A DNA stretch of 35,916 nucleotides from Verrucomicrobiota bacterium (GCA_027622555.1 JAQBYJ010000058.1:1-35916); one strand, 5' to 3'; shown: positions 1-8,563, numbered from the stretch's first letter. The notes: generated from the sequence alone by a model not told the origin. Program-made: numbers and translations.

Positions 1-2700
1 ACCTCTCCCGGAGAGTCCTCAAGCCTGAACTACGAACCAAAAAAAAGAAAACCTTCCTTCCGGAAGGCTTTTCGAACAGGGTCTAGCACGGAAGGCTTCT
101 CTCAAACGGATCCCAAAATCAGTCTCCAGCGCACGGGCACCAATGCGCTGGAACTCCACATATCGGCAGCAGCAGGTGAATCGTTTCATATCGATACCTC
201 TCCCGACCTGAAAGGGTGGGAGGGTTTGGTCGATGTGGTTACCGGAACAGAACCAACAACGATGGTCATCCCGCTCGGCCCCACTCCCCGGTTTTATCGC
301 CTGACCACAGCCGATAGTGTCTACCTGATCGGCACCCCTGGAGATGATACCATTAACGGCGGCCGCGGAGATGACCAGATTGATGGTGCCGGAGGGAACG
401 ATACGCTCAGCGGGGGATCGGGCAGGGACCGTTTTTTTTATACTTCGGGCGATGCCGATGGGAGCACAGACTTGATCACCGACTTTGTTCCGGGAGAAGG
501 TGGAGACGTCCTGGACCTCACGGGTGTCCTCGATGGAGCCACAGTGGAAAATTTAAACGCCTTTCTGCGAGTAACCAATGACGGTTCCAGCTCCTTGATC
601 AGCATCAACCGGGATGGTCAGGGGGAAGTTTTCGACGACCTCGCCATCAGACTCGAAGGGCACGCTATAACCCAGTCCGACCTGGCAGAATGGTATTCAA
701 ACGGAAATCTCATTATTTCAGAGTTATTCAACTGGGAACCTTCCGGAGGTGACGCCACGATAGACGGGGGTCCCGGGATGGATGTGGTAACGGTCAAAAT
801 CCCGGAACCCGGGCCGGAACAATTACCCTTGGCATTACGTGTTTCGGCTCTACCCGACGGCCGTATAGAAATCAAGCTGTCCGACGATTCCATCCTTATC
901 GTCGAAAACGTCGAAGATCTCATAATCATTGGTACCAGTTTCGATGACCATGTTCTTGTCTCCGGTGATTTCGCCCAAACAGACCTTGCACCTGATACGA
1001 TCCTTATCCAGGGATCCGACGGAGACGACCTCCTGGAGGCCGTTGAACTGACATCCGACCACCACGTTATCATTCGGGGCGAGGGCGGAGATGACACCCT
1101 CATCGGCGGTGCCTCGGACGACGAGCTTGTCGGGGGACCCGGGAACGACCAATTGACCGGCTCCACCGGCTTCGACATCGCGGATTACCCGAACGAATCC
1201 GTCTGGGATTTCATCGTTTCAGACCTTGCACTGGGGAGCGCCTTTGTCACCGATATCAATACGGCCAACGGAGACCTGGGTGTAGATACGCTTGAAGAGA
1301 TTGAAAGAATTTCCTTCAGTGATGCCTTCATTGATCTCGATGGCTTAAATCATGCACCCTTCATCCGTGAGCTCGAAGTAGAAGTCGCCGAAAACGAGCC
1401 TGCGGGACCGATTGGAATGGTGAGCGCTCTGGACGTGGATGGAGATGACCTGGCCTTCGAGATCGTGGAAGGCAACGATGCGGGATTGTTTGCGCTGGAC
1501 AGTTCGACCGGACAACTCTCCACGACTACTGGGTTGGACTATGAGACCTATGGGCGGCACAAGCTGAGTATCCGGGCGGTTGACCCAGGAGGGCGATCAG
1601 TCACAGGCCGGGTAGTAGTCGATGTTTTGGACCGGGCTGACGCAAACGATTCCCTTGCCCCCACACGGCTAGCCGAGATCATCAAGGTTGCCGTCGGCAC
1701 GGGGTCTGACCGGGCACTGGAATCGGTCGCAGGACGCGATGGCGGTTGGTTCCGAGTGGGCTACCAGCAGTACGACATGGACCGATTATTGGTCCAGTCT
1801 TTTGATCCATTCGGTGACCTTTCCCAAAATCCCCATGAGGTGGGTAATTTGAATGTTGGTGGTATCGGGCCAATTAGAACGCTCGATATGTATGACCAGT
1901 TGGTTGGGATCGCCTATCTTGATTTTACGAGCGACTCTGAAGTGCATGCTCGAGTGGAAAGTGGATCCCTTAAACCCGTACAGGGAGGCGCAGCCCTGGA
2001 CATCGAGACTATTCTCCAACTTCAACCGGATTTAATTCTAACCAGTATCACCGGTGAAGGAATCTATGACGACCATCCGAAACTGGAGCGGGCAAACCTT
2101 CCGGTCGTATTGACGGCAGGGTATATGGAATCCCATCCATTAGCCCGATCGGAATGGATAAAAGTAGTCGCAGCGATGGTTGATAAAGAAGATGAGGCAG
2201 GAGCGTTCTTCAACCAGGTTGCACAAAAATACGAATCTCTTAAGGCACTGACCCAGGCCGTTGAAAGGAAACCGACCGTGTTCTCCAACGCCCCCTATGC
2301 CGGAGTATGGCACATCCCCGGGGGAGCAAGTTACAATGCTCAAGCGTTTGCTGACGCAGGATCAAATTACCTATGGGCCACCAACGATTCTCCCGGAGGA
2401 GTCCCTTTGGACTTTGAGGTCATTTTAAACAAGGCAGCCAATGCAGATATATGGTTGAATCCTGGCGCTTATAAAACAAGAGCATCTCTTCTTACGCTTG
2501 ATTCCCGCTTCACTGGCTTTCGATCATTCCGAGAAGGAACCATATTCAATAACTCGCTACGTGTGAACGCACATGGAGGGAACGATATGTGGGAAAGAGG
2601 TATCAACCACCCAGAAGAAGTCCTGGCTGATTTGATTAAGATTTTTCATCCTGAGCTATTACCGGAGCATGAGTTTATTTACTACGAGAAACTGAAATAA
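1..2700 (+). CDS. RTX/cadherin surface protein fused to periplasmic corrinoid-type binding domain (5' partial)
   Basis: The frame is open from the first base with no stop before 2698, so the gene starts upstream; the TTG at 226 is not a convincing start. About 899 residues are visible. In order: a Verrucomicrobia-like beta domain ending in FYRL (residues ~40-100); four RTX nonapeptides (GTPGDDTIN, GGRGDDQID, GAGGNDTLS type, ~111-146) followed by a serralysin-like TDFVPGEGGDVLDL stretch; a second RTX block (~359-394); a cadherin-like domain (~454-545, with AENEP and LDYE motifs); and a C-terminal Peripla_BP_2 (PF01497, BtuF/FepB/FhuD type) domain (~554-895). RTX and cadherin domains bind calcium and occur on secreted or surface proteins; PF01497 domains deliver corrinoids, haem or siderophores to FecCD permeases. 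The permease and ATPase genes follow, so this is probably the transporter's capture protein. Export would need an N-terminal signal outside the window. The ligand is inferred to be corrinoid from the adenosyltransferase downstream; an iron complex is the alternative. Confidence 0.85.
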   Translation, partial: TSPGESSSLNYEPKKRKPSFRKAFRTGSSTEGFSQTDPKISLQRTGTNALELHISAAAGESFHIDTSPDLKGWEGLVDVVTGTEPTTMVIPLGPTPRFYRLTTADSVYLIGTPGDDTINGGRGDDQIDGAGGNDTLSGGSGRDRFFYTSGDADGSTDLITDFVPGEGGDVLDLTGVLDGATVENLNAFLRVTNDGSSSLISINRDGQGEVFDDLAIRLEGHAITQSDLAEWYSNGNLIISELFNWEPSGGDATIDGGPGMDVVTVKIPEPGPEQLPLALRVSALPDGRIEIKLSDDSILIVENVEDLIIIGTSFDDHVLVSGDFAQTDLAPDTILIQGSDGDDLLEAVELTSDHHVIIRGEGGDDTLIGGASDDELVGGPGNDQLTGSTGFDIADYPNESVWDFIVSDLALGSAFVTDINTANGDLGVDTLEEIERISFSDAFIDLDGLNHAPFIRELEVEVAENEPAGPIGMVSALDVDGDDLAFEIVEGNDAGLFALDSSTGQLSTTTGLDYETYGRHKLSIRAVDPGGRSVTGRVVVDVLDRADANDSLAPTRLAEIIKVAVGTGSDRALESVAGRDGGWFRVGYQQYDMDRLLVQSFDPFGDLSQNPHEVGNLNVGGIGPIRTLDMYDQLVGIAYLDFTSDSEVHARVESGSLKPVQGGAALDIETILQLQPDLILTSITGEGIYDDHPKLERANLPVVLTAGYMESHPLARSEWIKVVAAMVDKEDEAGAFFNQVAQKYESLKALTQAVERKPTVFSNAPYAGVWHIPGGASYNAQAFADAGSNYLWATNDSPGGVPLDFEVILNKAANADIWLNPGAYKTRASLLTLDSRFTGFRSFREGTIFNNSLRVNAHGGNDMWERGINHPEEVLADLIKIFHPELLPEHEFIYYEKLK

Positions 2701-2709
2701 GAGAAGGAG

Positions 2710-2739
2710 TAACCGCAGAAAGCACAAGAGGCACAAAAT
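2710..2739 (+). repeat. Left inverted-repeat arm of GxxExxY cassette
   Basis: A 30-bp arm rich in CACAAGAGGCACAAAA. It matches the reverse complement of 3126-3155 at 28 of 30 positions. The ATG of the GxxExxY gene begins at 2738, so this arm supplies the translation start region. It begins 9 bp after the fusion gene stop. Confidence 0.85.
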
Positions 2740-3112
2740 GGAAGAAACGAATATCAACAAATTAGCGGACACGATTAGAGAAATGGCATTTGCGGCGCAT
2801 ACACATTTCAAGAATGGTTTTCTCGAAAAGGTTTATGAGAATTCGCTAAGGAATAGGTTGCGAAAACAAGGATTAAAAGTGGACCAACAGGTTGCAATTC
2901 CTGTCCTGGATGAAGACGATTCTGTGGTTGGAGATTATGTTGCTGACCTAATTGTGGAGGATACGATCCTTATCGAATTGAAAGCCGTTAATGCCATTAC
3001 CAACGAACATTTTGCTCGAGTCCTCACCTATTTGAGAGCCACAAATATTCGTCATGGGATGCTCATAAACTTTGGCTCCACAAAACTCCAAATACGTAAA
3101 TGTATCCAATAG
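2738..3112 (+). CDS. GxxExxY family protein
   Basis: A 124-residue protein with the family signature GFLEKVYENSL near residues 28-38 and a conserved C-terminal half containing YVADLIVEDTILIELKAV and HFARVLTYLRATN. This matches the GxxExxY family (PF13366). The acidic and lysine positions in DLIVE...IELK resemble a PD-(D/E)XK-like core, but biochemical function in this family is not established. It has no signal peptide or membrane segment. It is enclosed by 30-bp inverted repeats (2710-2739 and 3126-3155) and lies between a binding protein and its permease, where no such protein belongs functionally. That points to a mobile or repeat-associated cassette, not a transporter component. The start is the ATG at 2738, inside the left arm. 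Confidence 0.9.
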   Translation: MEETNINKLADTIREMAFAAHTHFKNGFLEKVYENSLRNRLRKQGLKVDQQVAIPVLDEDDSVVGDYVADLIVEDTILIELKAVNAITNEHFARVLTYLRATNIRHGMLINFGSTKLQIRKCIQ

Positions 3113-3125
3113 CCTTCGAAACACT

Positions 3126-3155
3126 ATTTTGTGCCTCTTGTGCATTCTGTGGTTA
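3126..3155 (-). repeat. Right inverted-repeat arm of GxxExxY cassette
   Basis: Its reverse complement matches 2710-2739 at 28 of 30 positions. It ends 7 bp before the permease ATG at 3163, so any ribosome-binding sequence of the permease must lie in or next to cassette-derived DNA. Confidence 0.85.
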
Positions 3156-3162
3156 AATAAAA

Positions 3163-4227
3163 ATGTCTTACCAGTCTCAAGCAACATCCAAGCGGAACCC
3201 GGTCGTACTATTCACCGGTCTTGCCTGGTTGTTGCTGGGGCTTTTCGTGGCAAATGTGGGCCTAGGCTCCGTTTTGATTTCGTTTGGAGATCTTTTTCAA
3301 ATACTAACCGGCAGTTCATCGGCTGACCCAGTGCTAAAACAGATTGTGGTAGATTTTCGACTCCCACAGGCATTGACCGCTCTGCTCTCGGGATCAGCAC
3401 TATCAGCATCCGGATTGTTGATGCAGACTATTTTTCGCAATCCTTTGGCTGACCCATTCGTACTCGGGGTGAATTCGGGAGCAAGTCTAGGTGTGGCGAT
3501 AGTCATTCTAGTCGTAGCTCCAGCTGGACTCGCTTTAACGGAAGGATTGGGACTCAGTGGGAACCTGCTAGTAGTTGTAGCAGCAAGCACTGGCTCAGCA
3601 GGAGTCTTACTCCTTATATTGATTCTGGCCCGAAGCATGGACGTGATGTCGATTCTCATCCTTGGACTCATGATAAGTTACGGAGTCGGGGCTGTGGTTA
3701 GCCTGCTCATGTTTTTTAGTATGCCGACTAAACTTCAGTCGTTCATTACCTGGTCGTTCGGCAATTTCGGAAACGTTACCTGGAGTCAACTTTCCGTATT
3801 CCTCCCGGTTATATTGATAGGGACGCTATCCACACTGCTACTATCGAAACCATTGGATGCTTTGCTGATGGGCGAAAACTATGCTGCCAGTCTGGGAACT
3901 CATGTTAGGCGAATACGCTTTTTCTGTCTCTTAGCTGCCTCTGTCCTGGCTGGAACGGTAACGGGATTCTGTGGTCCCATCGGATTCCTAGGCATCGCTG
4001 CACCCCACCTTTGCCGTTACCTATTTCAGACCTCCGCTCACCGATTGCTCATTCCTGCCTCACTAATAGCCGGAGCTAGCCTTGCTCTTGGAGCGGACCT
4101 TATCGCCAAGGCTCCAGGCTACAGTACCGTCTTGCCACTCAACGCCATCACTGCCCTCTTCGGAGCACCTGTGATTATTGTAGCACTCATCAAGCAGGGT
4201 AGCCTGCGAAACCTTTTTGGGAAATGA
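3163..4227 (+). CDS. btuC: FecCD/BtuC-type ABC transporter permease
   Basis: A 354-residue, strongly hydrophobic protein, normal length for the FecCD family (PF01032), with about nine to ten membrane segments. Family landmarks are visible: [21 protein letters not shown] near the start, [18 protein letters not shown] (~residues 90-107), [15 protein letters not shown] mid-protein, and [17 protein letters not shown] (~267-283), which corresponds to the cytoplasmic coupling loop that contacts the ATPase. It moves corrinoid or a chelated metal across the inner membrane. It overlaps the ATPase gene start by 4 bp (ATGA), indicating translational coupling. The btuC assignment rests on the adenosyltransferase in the same operon; FecCD permeases for haem or siderophores look much alike. 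Confidence 0.9.
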   Translation: MSYQSQATSKRNPVVLFTGLAWLLLGLFVANVGLGSVLISFGDLFQILTGSSSADPVLKQIVVDFRLPQALTALLSGSALSASGLLMQTIFRNPLADPFVLGVNSGASLGVAIVILVVAPAGLALTEGLGLSGNLLVVVAASTGSAGVLLLILILARSMDVMSILILGLMISYGVGAVVSLLMFFSMPTKLQSFITWSFGNFGNVTWSQLSVFLPVILIGTLSTLLLSKPLDALLMGENYAASLGTHVRRIRFFCLLAASVLAGTVTGFCGPIGFLGIAAPHLCRYLFQTSAHRLLIPASLIAGASLALGADLIAKAPGYSTVLPLNAITALFGAPVIIVALIKQGSLRNLFGK

Positions 4228-5255
4228 ATTCAAAAGAGGTAACTTTAGAAGCAAAAGGTCTCACAATCGGCTATGCAGCTAAACGACAAAACCGACTGAT
4301 TGCTGACAAGCTCTATCTTAAATTGAAACCCGGACGGTTCGTATGCCTACTTGGACCCAACGGAACCGGCAAATCCACCTTGATCCGCACCCTGGGAGGA
4401 CTTCAACCAAGCCTGGCAGGTAAGGTGCTTTTAAACAACACTCCTATCGAAGATTTAGAACCCCGAGATCGGGCAAAAATGGTGAGCCTGGTGTTAACTG
4501 ACATGCTTCCGGTCGGAATCTTTTCCGTCTTTTCATTCGTGGCATTGGGTCGCCACCCTCACACTCGCTGGAATGGCTCTTTGACTGAAATCGACCATGA
4601 AAAAATTGATTGGTCCATCAAGGCGGCCAAAGCAGACTCACTAACAGAAAGGCACGTTGGAGAACTAAGTGATGGTGAGCGGCAAAAAGTCCTAATGGCC
4701 CGTGCATTAGCACAAGGGTCACCCATTATGCTACTTGATGAGCCGACGGCCTTTCTCGACATCGTAAGGCGGATCGAATTAATACATACCCTTCGTAACC
4801 TGGCGCATCAGGAATCCATGTCCATTTTGCTTTCCAGTCACGACCTCGAACTCGCATTACAATGTGCAGATGAGTTGTGGCTGCTTTCAGAGGATGGGAG
4901 CATTTCCACGGGATCACCTGAACACCTGGCATTAACAGGAAAACTAAATGAGCTTTTCGGAAGTGAAGCGCTCGATTGGGACTCAAGCCAAGGCTCCTTC
5001 CAAGCCCGTCAAAAGCCATGTTTGCATGCGCGCTTGAGCGGCGAAGGTCCGGAATATCTATGGACTCAACGCGCGCTCAAACGCTTGGGATACGGATTAA
5101 GCGAAACCGAACCCGCTTATTTGGAAATCAAAATTTCAACACACCCGTCCACAAACAAGTGGACGGTCACTTTCGGAAAAGATGAAGTTTTGTTCGAGTC
5201 CCTGGAGAGCTTTACAAATTGGCTCGAACGCAAAAGTAAAACAGAACCCATTTAG
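4224..5255 (+). CDS. btuD: ABC transporter ATP-binding protein (BtuD/FepC type) with C-terminal extension
   Basis: A 343-residue nucleotide-binding subunit for the preceding permease. Walker A GPNGTGKS is at residues 44-51, the ABC signature LSDGE at ~148-152, Walker [13 protein letters not shown] at ~168-179 and the H-loop SSHD near 206. The catalytic core ends around residue 245. About 95 further residues follow ([16 protein letters not shown]... to [10 protein letters not shown]) that are absent from E. coli BtuD and look like a small alpha/beta domain of unknown function. The start ATG overlaps the permease stop by 4 bp, and the stop is 5 bp before the adenosyltransferase ATG. ATP hydrolysis here powers uptake. 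Whether the substrate is B12 is inferred from context. Confidence 0.9.
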   Translation: MNSKEVTLEAKGLTIGYAAKRQNRLIADKLYLKLKPGRFVCLLGPNGTGKSTLIRTLGGLQPSLAGKVLLNNTPIEDLEPRDRAKMVSLVLTDMLPVGIFSVFSFVALGRHPHTRWNGSLTEIDHEKIDWSIKAAKADSLTERHVGELSDGERQKVLMARALAQGSPIMLLDEPTAFLDIVRRIELIHTLRNLAHQESMSILLSSHDLELALQCADELWLLSEDGSISTGSPEHLALTGKLNELFGSEALDWDSSQGSFQARQKPCLHARLSGEGPEYLWTQRALKRLGYGLSETEPAYLEIKISTHPSTNKWTVTFGKDEVLFESLESFTNWLERKSKTEPI

Positions 5256-5260
5256 ATCCC

Positions 5261-5842
5261 ATGAAAGGAAACATTTCTACAGGAGCTGGAGACAAAGGAA
5301 CCACCGGCATATTTGATGGAACTCGCGTACCCAAGAATAATATACGCATCCATTGCCTGGGCGATCTTGACGAAGCTAACAGCTTTCTAGGATTACTCCG
5401 CAGCAAACTATCAGACACCCATGATTGGGAAGAACCGCTGCGCCGCATACAGACAGAGCTAATGAATCTCATGAGTCATGTGGCCACACCATCCACCGCA
5501 AAGACACCCTCCTTACCGTTACCGGAGGAAGCCGCTCGACGAATGGATGAATGGATGGCGGCCATTGAACAATCCCTAGGAAGCGTAACCGAGCATTTCC
5601 TCCTGCCAGGTGGAACAGAGATTTCGGCCCTATGTCATGTAGCTAGAACCGTGGTAAGACGCGCTGAAAGAAATCTGGTAGAACTAAACCAAGTCGATCC
5701 GCTCGACCCTAGTATTCTTCAGTTTGTAAATCGACTCTCAGACCTCATGTTTAAGTTGTGCCGTCAAGAGACACATCGCTCAGGAGTAAAAGAGGAGCGA
5801 TGGCATTTATTTCGATCAGAACTTAAATCTGGTGGTGAGTGA
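5261..5842 (+). CDS. pduO: Cob(I)yrinic acid a,c-diamide/cobalamin adenosyltransferase, PduO type
   Basis: A 193-residue cytoplasmic protein of the PduO/MMAB family, which transfers the adenosyl group of ATP to cob(I)alamin to make coenzyme B12. The N-terminal ATP-binding motif TGAGDKGTTGIFDGTRVPK (residues ~7-25) and the following GDLDEANSFLGLLRS are diagnostic. The C-terminal block RTVVRRAERNLVELNQ and FVNRLSDLMFKLCR carries the conserved RxxxRRAER and NRLSD elements. The length is typical for a single-domain PduO protein. It is the strongest evidence that the transport genes around it handle corrinoids. Its stop overlaps the next gene's start by 8-11 bp. Confidence 0.93.
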   Translation: MKGNISTGAGDKGTTGIFDGTRVPKNNIRIHCLGDLDEANSFLGLLRSKLSDTHDWEEPLRRIQTELMNLMSHVATPSTAKTPSLPLPEEAARRMDEWMAAIEQSLGSVTEHFLLPGGTEISALCHVARTVVRRAERNLVELNQVDPLDPSILQFVNRLSDLMFKLCRQETHRSGVKEERWHLFRSELKSGGE

Positions 5843-6755
5843 CCCAAGAATTATTTCCTTAATCGCAAGTAGCACTGAAACTATATGTGCACTGGGTTTC
5901 GAGGATCAATTAGTCGGGCGTTCGCATGAATGCGACTACCCTCAATCTATTCAGCATCTACCAGCATGTTCAGAGGCAAAATTCGATTTAGACGGAACTA
6001 GCTCGGAAATAGATCAGCGCGTCCAGGATACTCTGCAAAATGCGATTTCCGTATACAGGGTATTTGCGGATGAGCTGGAACGCTTGCGTCCCACTCATAT
6101 CATTACCCAGGATCAATGTGAAGTGTGTGCAGTCAGTTTTAAAGATGTGGAAGCCGCAGCGAAAGAACTCATAAGTTCTTCCCCAATAATAGTATCATTA
6201 GCACCCAATAGTCTTGAGGATATCTATGGCGGCATCATCGAGATCGCGGAATCTTTAGAAGCAAAAAACAGAGGCGAAGCGCTGGTTTCAAAAATGCGAG
6301 AACGGTTGAAAAAACTGGCACAACTAACATCCCCAATCATTCTGAAACCCAAGGTAGTTTGCGTTGAATGGATCGACCCATTCATGGCAGCTGGCAATTG
6401 GGTACCGGATCTGGTTCACATGGCAGGAGGACAAGATCTTCTCGGCCTTCCTAATGAACATACTCCTAAAATAGATGTGTCAAAATTGGTAGAAGCAGAT
6501 CCGGACAAAATCGTCGTAATGCCCTGCGGTTGGGATATTGAGAAGAATCGATCCGAAATGGATGAGGCGCTACAGACTGCAACTTGGCAATCACTGAGAG
6601 CTGTTCAAAGCGGTGAATTGTACATCACCGATGGGAATCATTACTTCAACAGACCAGGCCCCAGAGTTGTTGAGTCCGCTGAGATACTTGCCGAAATTTT
6701 TCATCCGGAAATCGCAGATTTCCGACATGCTGGCTCTGGGTGGGTAAAGTATTAA
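5832..6755 (+). CDS. BtuF-like binding protein without signal peptide
   Basis: A 307-residue Peripla_BP_2 (PF01497) protein. It starts directly with the domain, RIISLIASSTETICALGFEDQLVGRSHECDYP, and has no hydrophobic leader. Other features are the THIITQDQCEVCAVS stretch (~residues 91-105), the VCVEWIDPFMAAGNWVPDLVHMAGG motif (~175-199) typical of cobalamin-binding members, and GNHYFNRPGPRVVES near the C-terminus. GTG codons at 5832 and 5835 are both possible starts and both overlap the adenosyltransferase stop. Without a signal it should be cytosolic, unless exported by an unusual route, so it probably does not deliver ligand to the permease as BtuF does. The operon already has a binding domain in its first gene. 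Role unresolved: a cytosolic corrinoid-binding or sensing protein is a guess. Confidence 0.85.
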   Translation: MVSDPRIISLIASSTETICALGFEDQLVGRSHECDYPQSIQHLPACSEAKFDLDGTSSEIDQRVQDTLQNAISVYRVFADELERLRPTHIITQDQCEVCAVSFKDVEAAAKELISSSPIIVSLAPNSLEDIYGGIIEIAESLEAKNRGEALVSKMRERLKKLAQLTSPIILKPKVVCVEWIDPFMAAGNWVPDLVHMAGGQDLLGLPNEHTPKIDVSKLVEADPDKIVVMPCGWDIEKNRSEMDEALQTATWQSLRAVQSGELYITDGNHYFNRPGPRVVESAEILAEIFHPEIADFRHAGSGWVKY

Positions 6756-6812
6756 AAGAAAGCCCACACACTGCTTGCAGGCTTCGGTTCAATCAAATTA
6801 CAAATTCGGCAA

Positions 6813-7529
6813 TTAGTTCCGGCCACGTATCAGAATCAAATAAACCAAGTTCATTAGCGAACTCGCAAACGCCGCCACGTAGGTCCAACCAGCTGCGTCT
6901 AAAGTCTTGGCAACTCCTGGAGCCTCGTCGGCAGAAATAATCCCCAAACTATCGAGTTCGAGTTTGGCTCGCTTGGTTGCGTCAAACTCAACCGGCAAAG
7001 TTACCAAATGAAACAGAGTGAGGAGTGCGTATATAATAATGCCCAAATCAATGGCCAACCCCCAAGGAAGTAGCCGGAGGACCAATCCACCAAAAATGAC
7101 GATGGGCAAAAACCCCGCAGCGATGTTTACCACTGGTGCCATCGTTTGACGAATGTTCATCATTGAGTATCCCACCTTGTGTTGGATTGCGTGACCTGCT
7201 TCATGGGCAGCCACTCCGATCGCCGCAAGGCTCGAGCCTCTGTAATTGTGATCACTCAACGCCAGCCTCCGATTTACGGGATCGTAATGATCCGTAAGTA
7301 CACCGGGAACCTGGACGATCTCGACATTGGTTATCCCGGCTTTGCGCATGACAGCCTCTGCTGCTTCATAACCGGTGATGCCTCCACGAGATGGAACCTT
7401 GGAATATTTATGGTAGGCAGATTTAACTTTTGCCTGCGCCCACATCGCGAATGCAAATGCGGCTATGAAAAGAATGATCCCGGACCCTCCCGGCAAAATC
7501 ATAAATGCAAATTGAGTAGTATGAATCAT
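6813..7529 (-). CDS. Neutral zinc metallopeptidase, YugP family, membrane protein
   Basis: A 238-residue protein of the PF04298 (YugP/Zn-peptidase_2) family. An N-terminal membrane segment (IILFIAAFAFAMWAQ) precedes the catalytic part, which contains the zinc-binding HEAGH motif at residues 109-113 in VAAHEAGHAIQHK. Two or three hydrophobic segments follow (AAGFLPIVIFGGLVL, GLAIDLGIIIYALLTLFHLV) and a last one at the C-terminus. The PVEFDATKRAKLELD segment is typical of the family and supplies the third zinc ligand region. The physiological substrate is unknown. It is monocistronic, transcribed towards the B12 operon end, with 57 bp between the two convergent stops. Confidence 0.9.
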   Translation of the reverse strand: MIHTTQFAFMILPGGSGIILFIAAFAFAMWAQAKVKSAYHKYSKVPSRGGITGYEAAEAVMRKAGITNVEIVQVPGVLTDHYDPVNRRLALSDHNYRGSSLAAIGVAAHEAGHAIQHKVGYSMMNIRQTMAPVVNIAAGFLPIVIFGGLVLRLLPWGLAIDLGIIIYALLTLFHLVTLPVEFDATKRAKLELDSLGIISADEAPGVAKTLDAAGWTYVAAFASSLMNLVYLILIRGRN

Positions 7530-7782
7530 AATGAAATTGGTTTAAGTAGTTTTTAATTTAGATATCAAACAAGCAAACAAGGTTCCAATTCAAAAGCACG
7601 GCATAATTTTCCTAACTCGTTGACAATTCATACTATTCAGAAGCGTTGCCGATGTGAACTCCGATTTGGTTTCACTCATATTGTCCCGTTTCCGTAGTTT
7701 CCGTGTCCATTTGTCACATAAACAAAAGCCCGATTCGCCCTTATTCTGGACTTTGACACACTCGCAGTTTTAAAAATAGCGG
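7530..7782. other. Divergent intergenic region
   Basis: 253 bp between the divergent YugP and DUF1080 genes. It must hold promoters for both. A TTGACA hexamer occurs at 7620-7625 but has no good -10 partner at normal spacing, so no promoter is assigned. No repeat or small gene is seen. Confidence 0.5.
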
Positions 7783-8487
7783 ATGATTCGTATCCAACTT
7801 TTTATTGTGATTATTCTATGTGCTTCTTTCACCGCATCTAAGTCGTATGGCACTAGTGAAAGTGGATTCGAGTCAATTTTCGACGGAAGAACACTTTCGG
7901 GCTGGACTGCGGCACCAGAAACGAGTGCCAATGATTGGTCAGTTGAAAAGGGAGTTATTTTGGGCAATAGCACGCAAAAGCAGCAGGTGTTCCTAGTTTA
8001 TGATGACCACGATCTACGTGACTTCGAGCTCAAATTCAGTTATCGTTTAAACGGAAAGGGAAACACTGGCGTCGATATCCGAATTCGCCAGGACCATACA
8101 GGAAAACGACTCTTCGAGGCTTACCACGCAGACATTGGTCATCCAGGCATTGGATCTCACATCCTGGGAGCCTGGGATTTCCATTTTGCAACCCGCAAAG
8201 AGTACCCCTGCAGACGCGGGACAAAGCTCGTTATCTTTCCTAACGGCGAAACAAAACACACCACAATTCCAAATGCTTTAACCAAAGAGGACGTCAAGAT
8301 GGATCAATGGAATCACGTTCACGTAATCGCAATTGGGAATTCGTTTAGTTTTTATATTAACAGCAAACTCTCCTCTGAGTTCACAGATAACTTCAGTAAT
8401 TATTTTGCGGAAGGTTCCATCGGACTACAAATCCATGATCCGGGCGTGAAAGTAGAATTTAAGGACATCCTTCTAAAACGGATATAG
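7783..8487 (+). CDS. Secreted DUF1080 (3-keto-disaccharide hydrolase-like) protein
   Basis: A 234-residue exported protein. Residues 1-23 form a signal peptide (hydrophobic FIVIILCASFTA, then SYG). The rest is a single PF06439 domain (concanavalin-like fold) opening with FESIFDGRTLSGWTAAPE, the family hallmark FDGxxLxGW. It includes LRDFELKFSYRLNGKGNTGVDIRI and ends with EGSIGLQIHDPGVKVEFKDILLKRI. Members are abundant in Verrucomicrobiota and Planctomycetota; some hydrolyse 3-keto-glycosides, others are of unknown activity. It stands alone between a divergent peptidase gene and a convergent oligopeptidase gene, so context gives no substrate. Confidence 0.88.
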   Translation: MIRIQLFIVIILCASFTASKSYGTSESGFESIFDGRTLSGWTAAPETSANDWSVEKGVILGNSTQKQQVFLVYDDHDLRDFELKFSYRLNGKGNTGVDIRIRQDHTGKRLFEAYHADIGHPGIGSHILGAWDFHFATRKEYPCRRGTKLVIFPNGETKHTTIPNALTKEDVKMDQWNHVHVIAIGNSFSFYINSKLSSEFTDNFSNYFAEGSIGLQIHDPGVKVEFKDILLKRI

Positions 8488-8507
8488 TCGATAAAAGTAC
8501 CGGTTCG

Positions 8508-8555
8508 CTCGCCGAGCCGATGGGAAACGCCGTATACATCGGACGACTCAGCGAG
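8508..8555. terminator. Imperfect inverted repeat between convergent genes
   Basis: Arms at 8508-8522 and 8537-8555 pair imperfectly (CTCGCCGAG...CCGATG against CATCGG...CTCAGCGAG) around a short loop, between the stops of the DUF1080 and M3 peptidase genes. The left arm also contains the small palindrome GCTCGCCGAGC. There is no T tract, so it is either a bidirectional transcription-end structure or an extragenic palindromic repeat. It resembles in base motif the hairpin at 25421-25441. Confidence 0.45.
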
Positions 8556-8563
8556 GCATCCTT

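Noticed and set aside
226-228. TTG start for the first gene
   Set aside because: The same frame is open back to base 1 and encodes a plausible domain there, so the true start is upstream of the window.
2701-3162. Cobalamin riboswitch between the binding protein and permease
   Set aside because: The interval is fully explained by the GxxExxY cassette and shows no B12-box-like sequence; any riboswitch would be upstream of the window.
6740-6940. Small plus-strand frame after the BtuF-like gene
   Set aside because: It lies largely antisense to the 3' end of the YugP gene, has no family features and has no ribosome-binding site.
7620-7625. TTGACA as a promoter -35 box
   Set aside because: No acceptable -10 hexamer lies at 16-18 bp on the plus strand.
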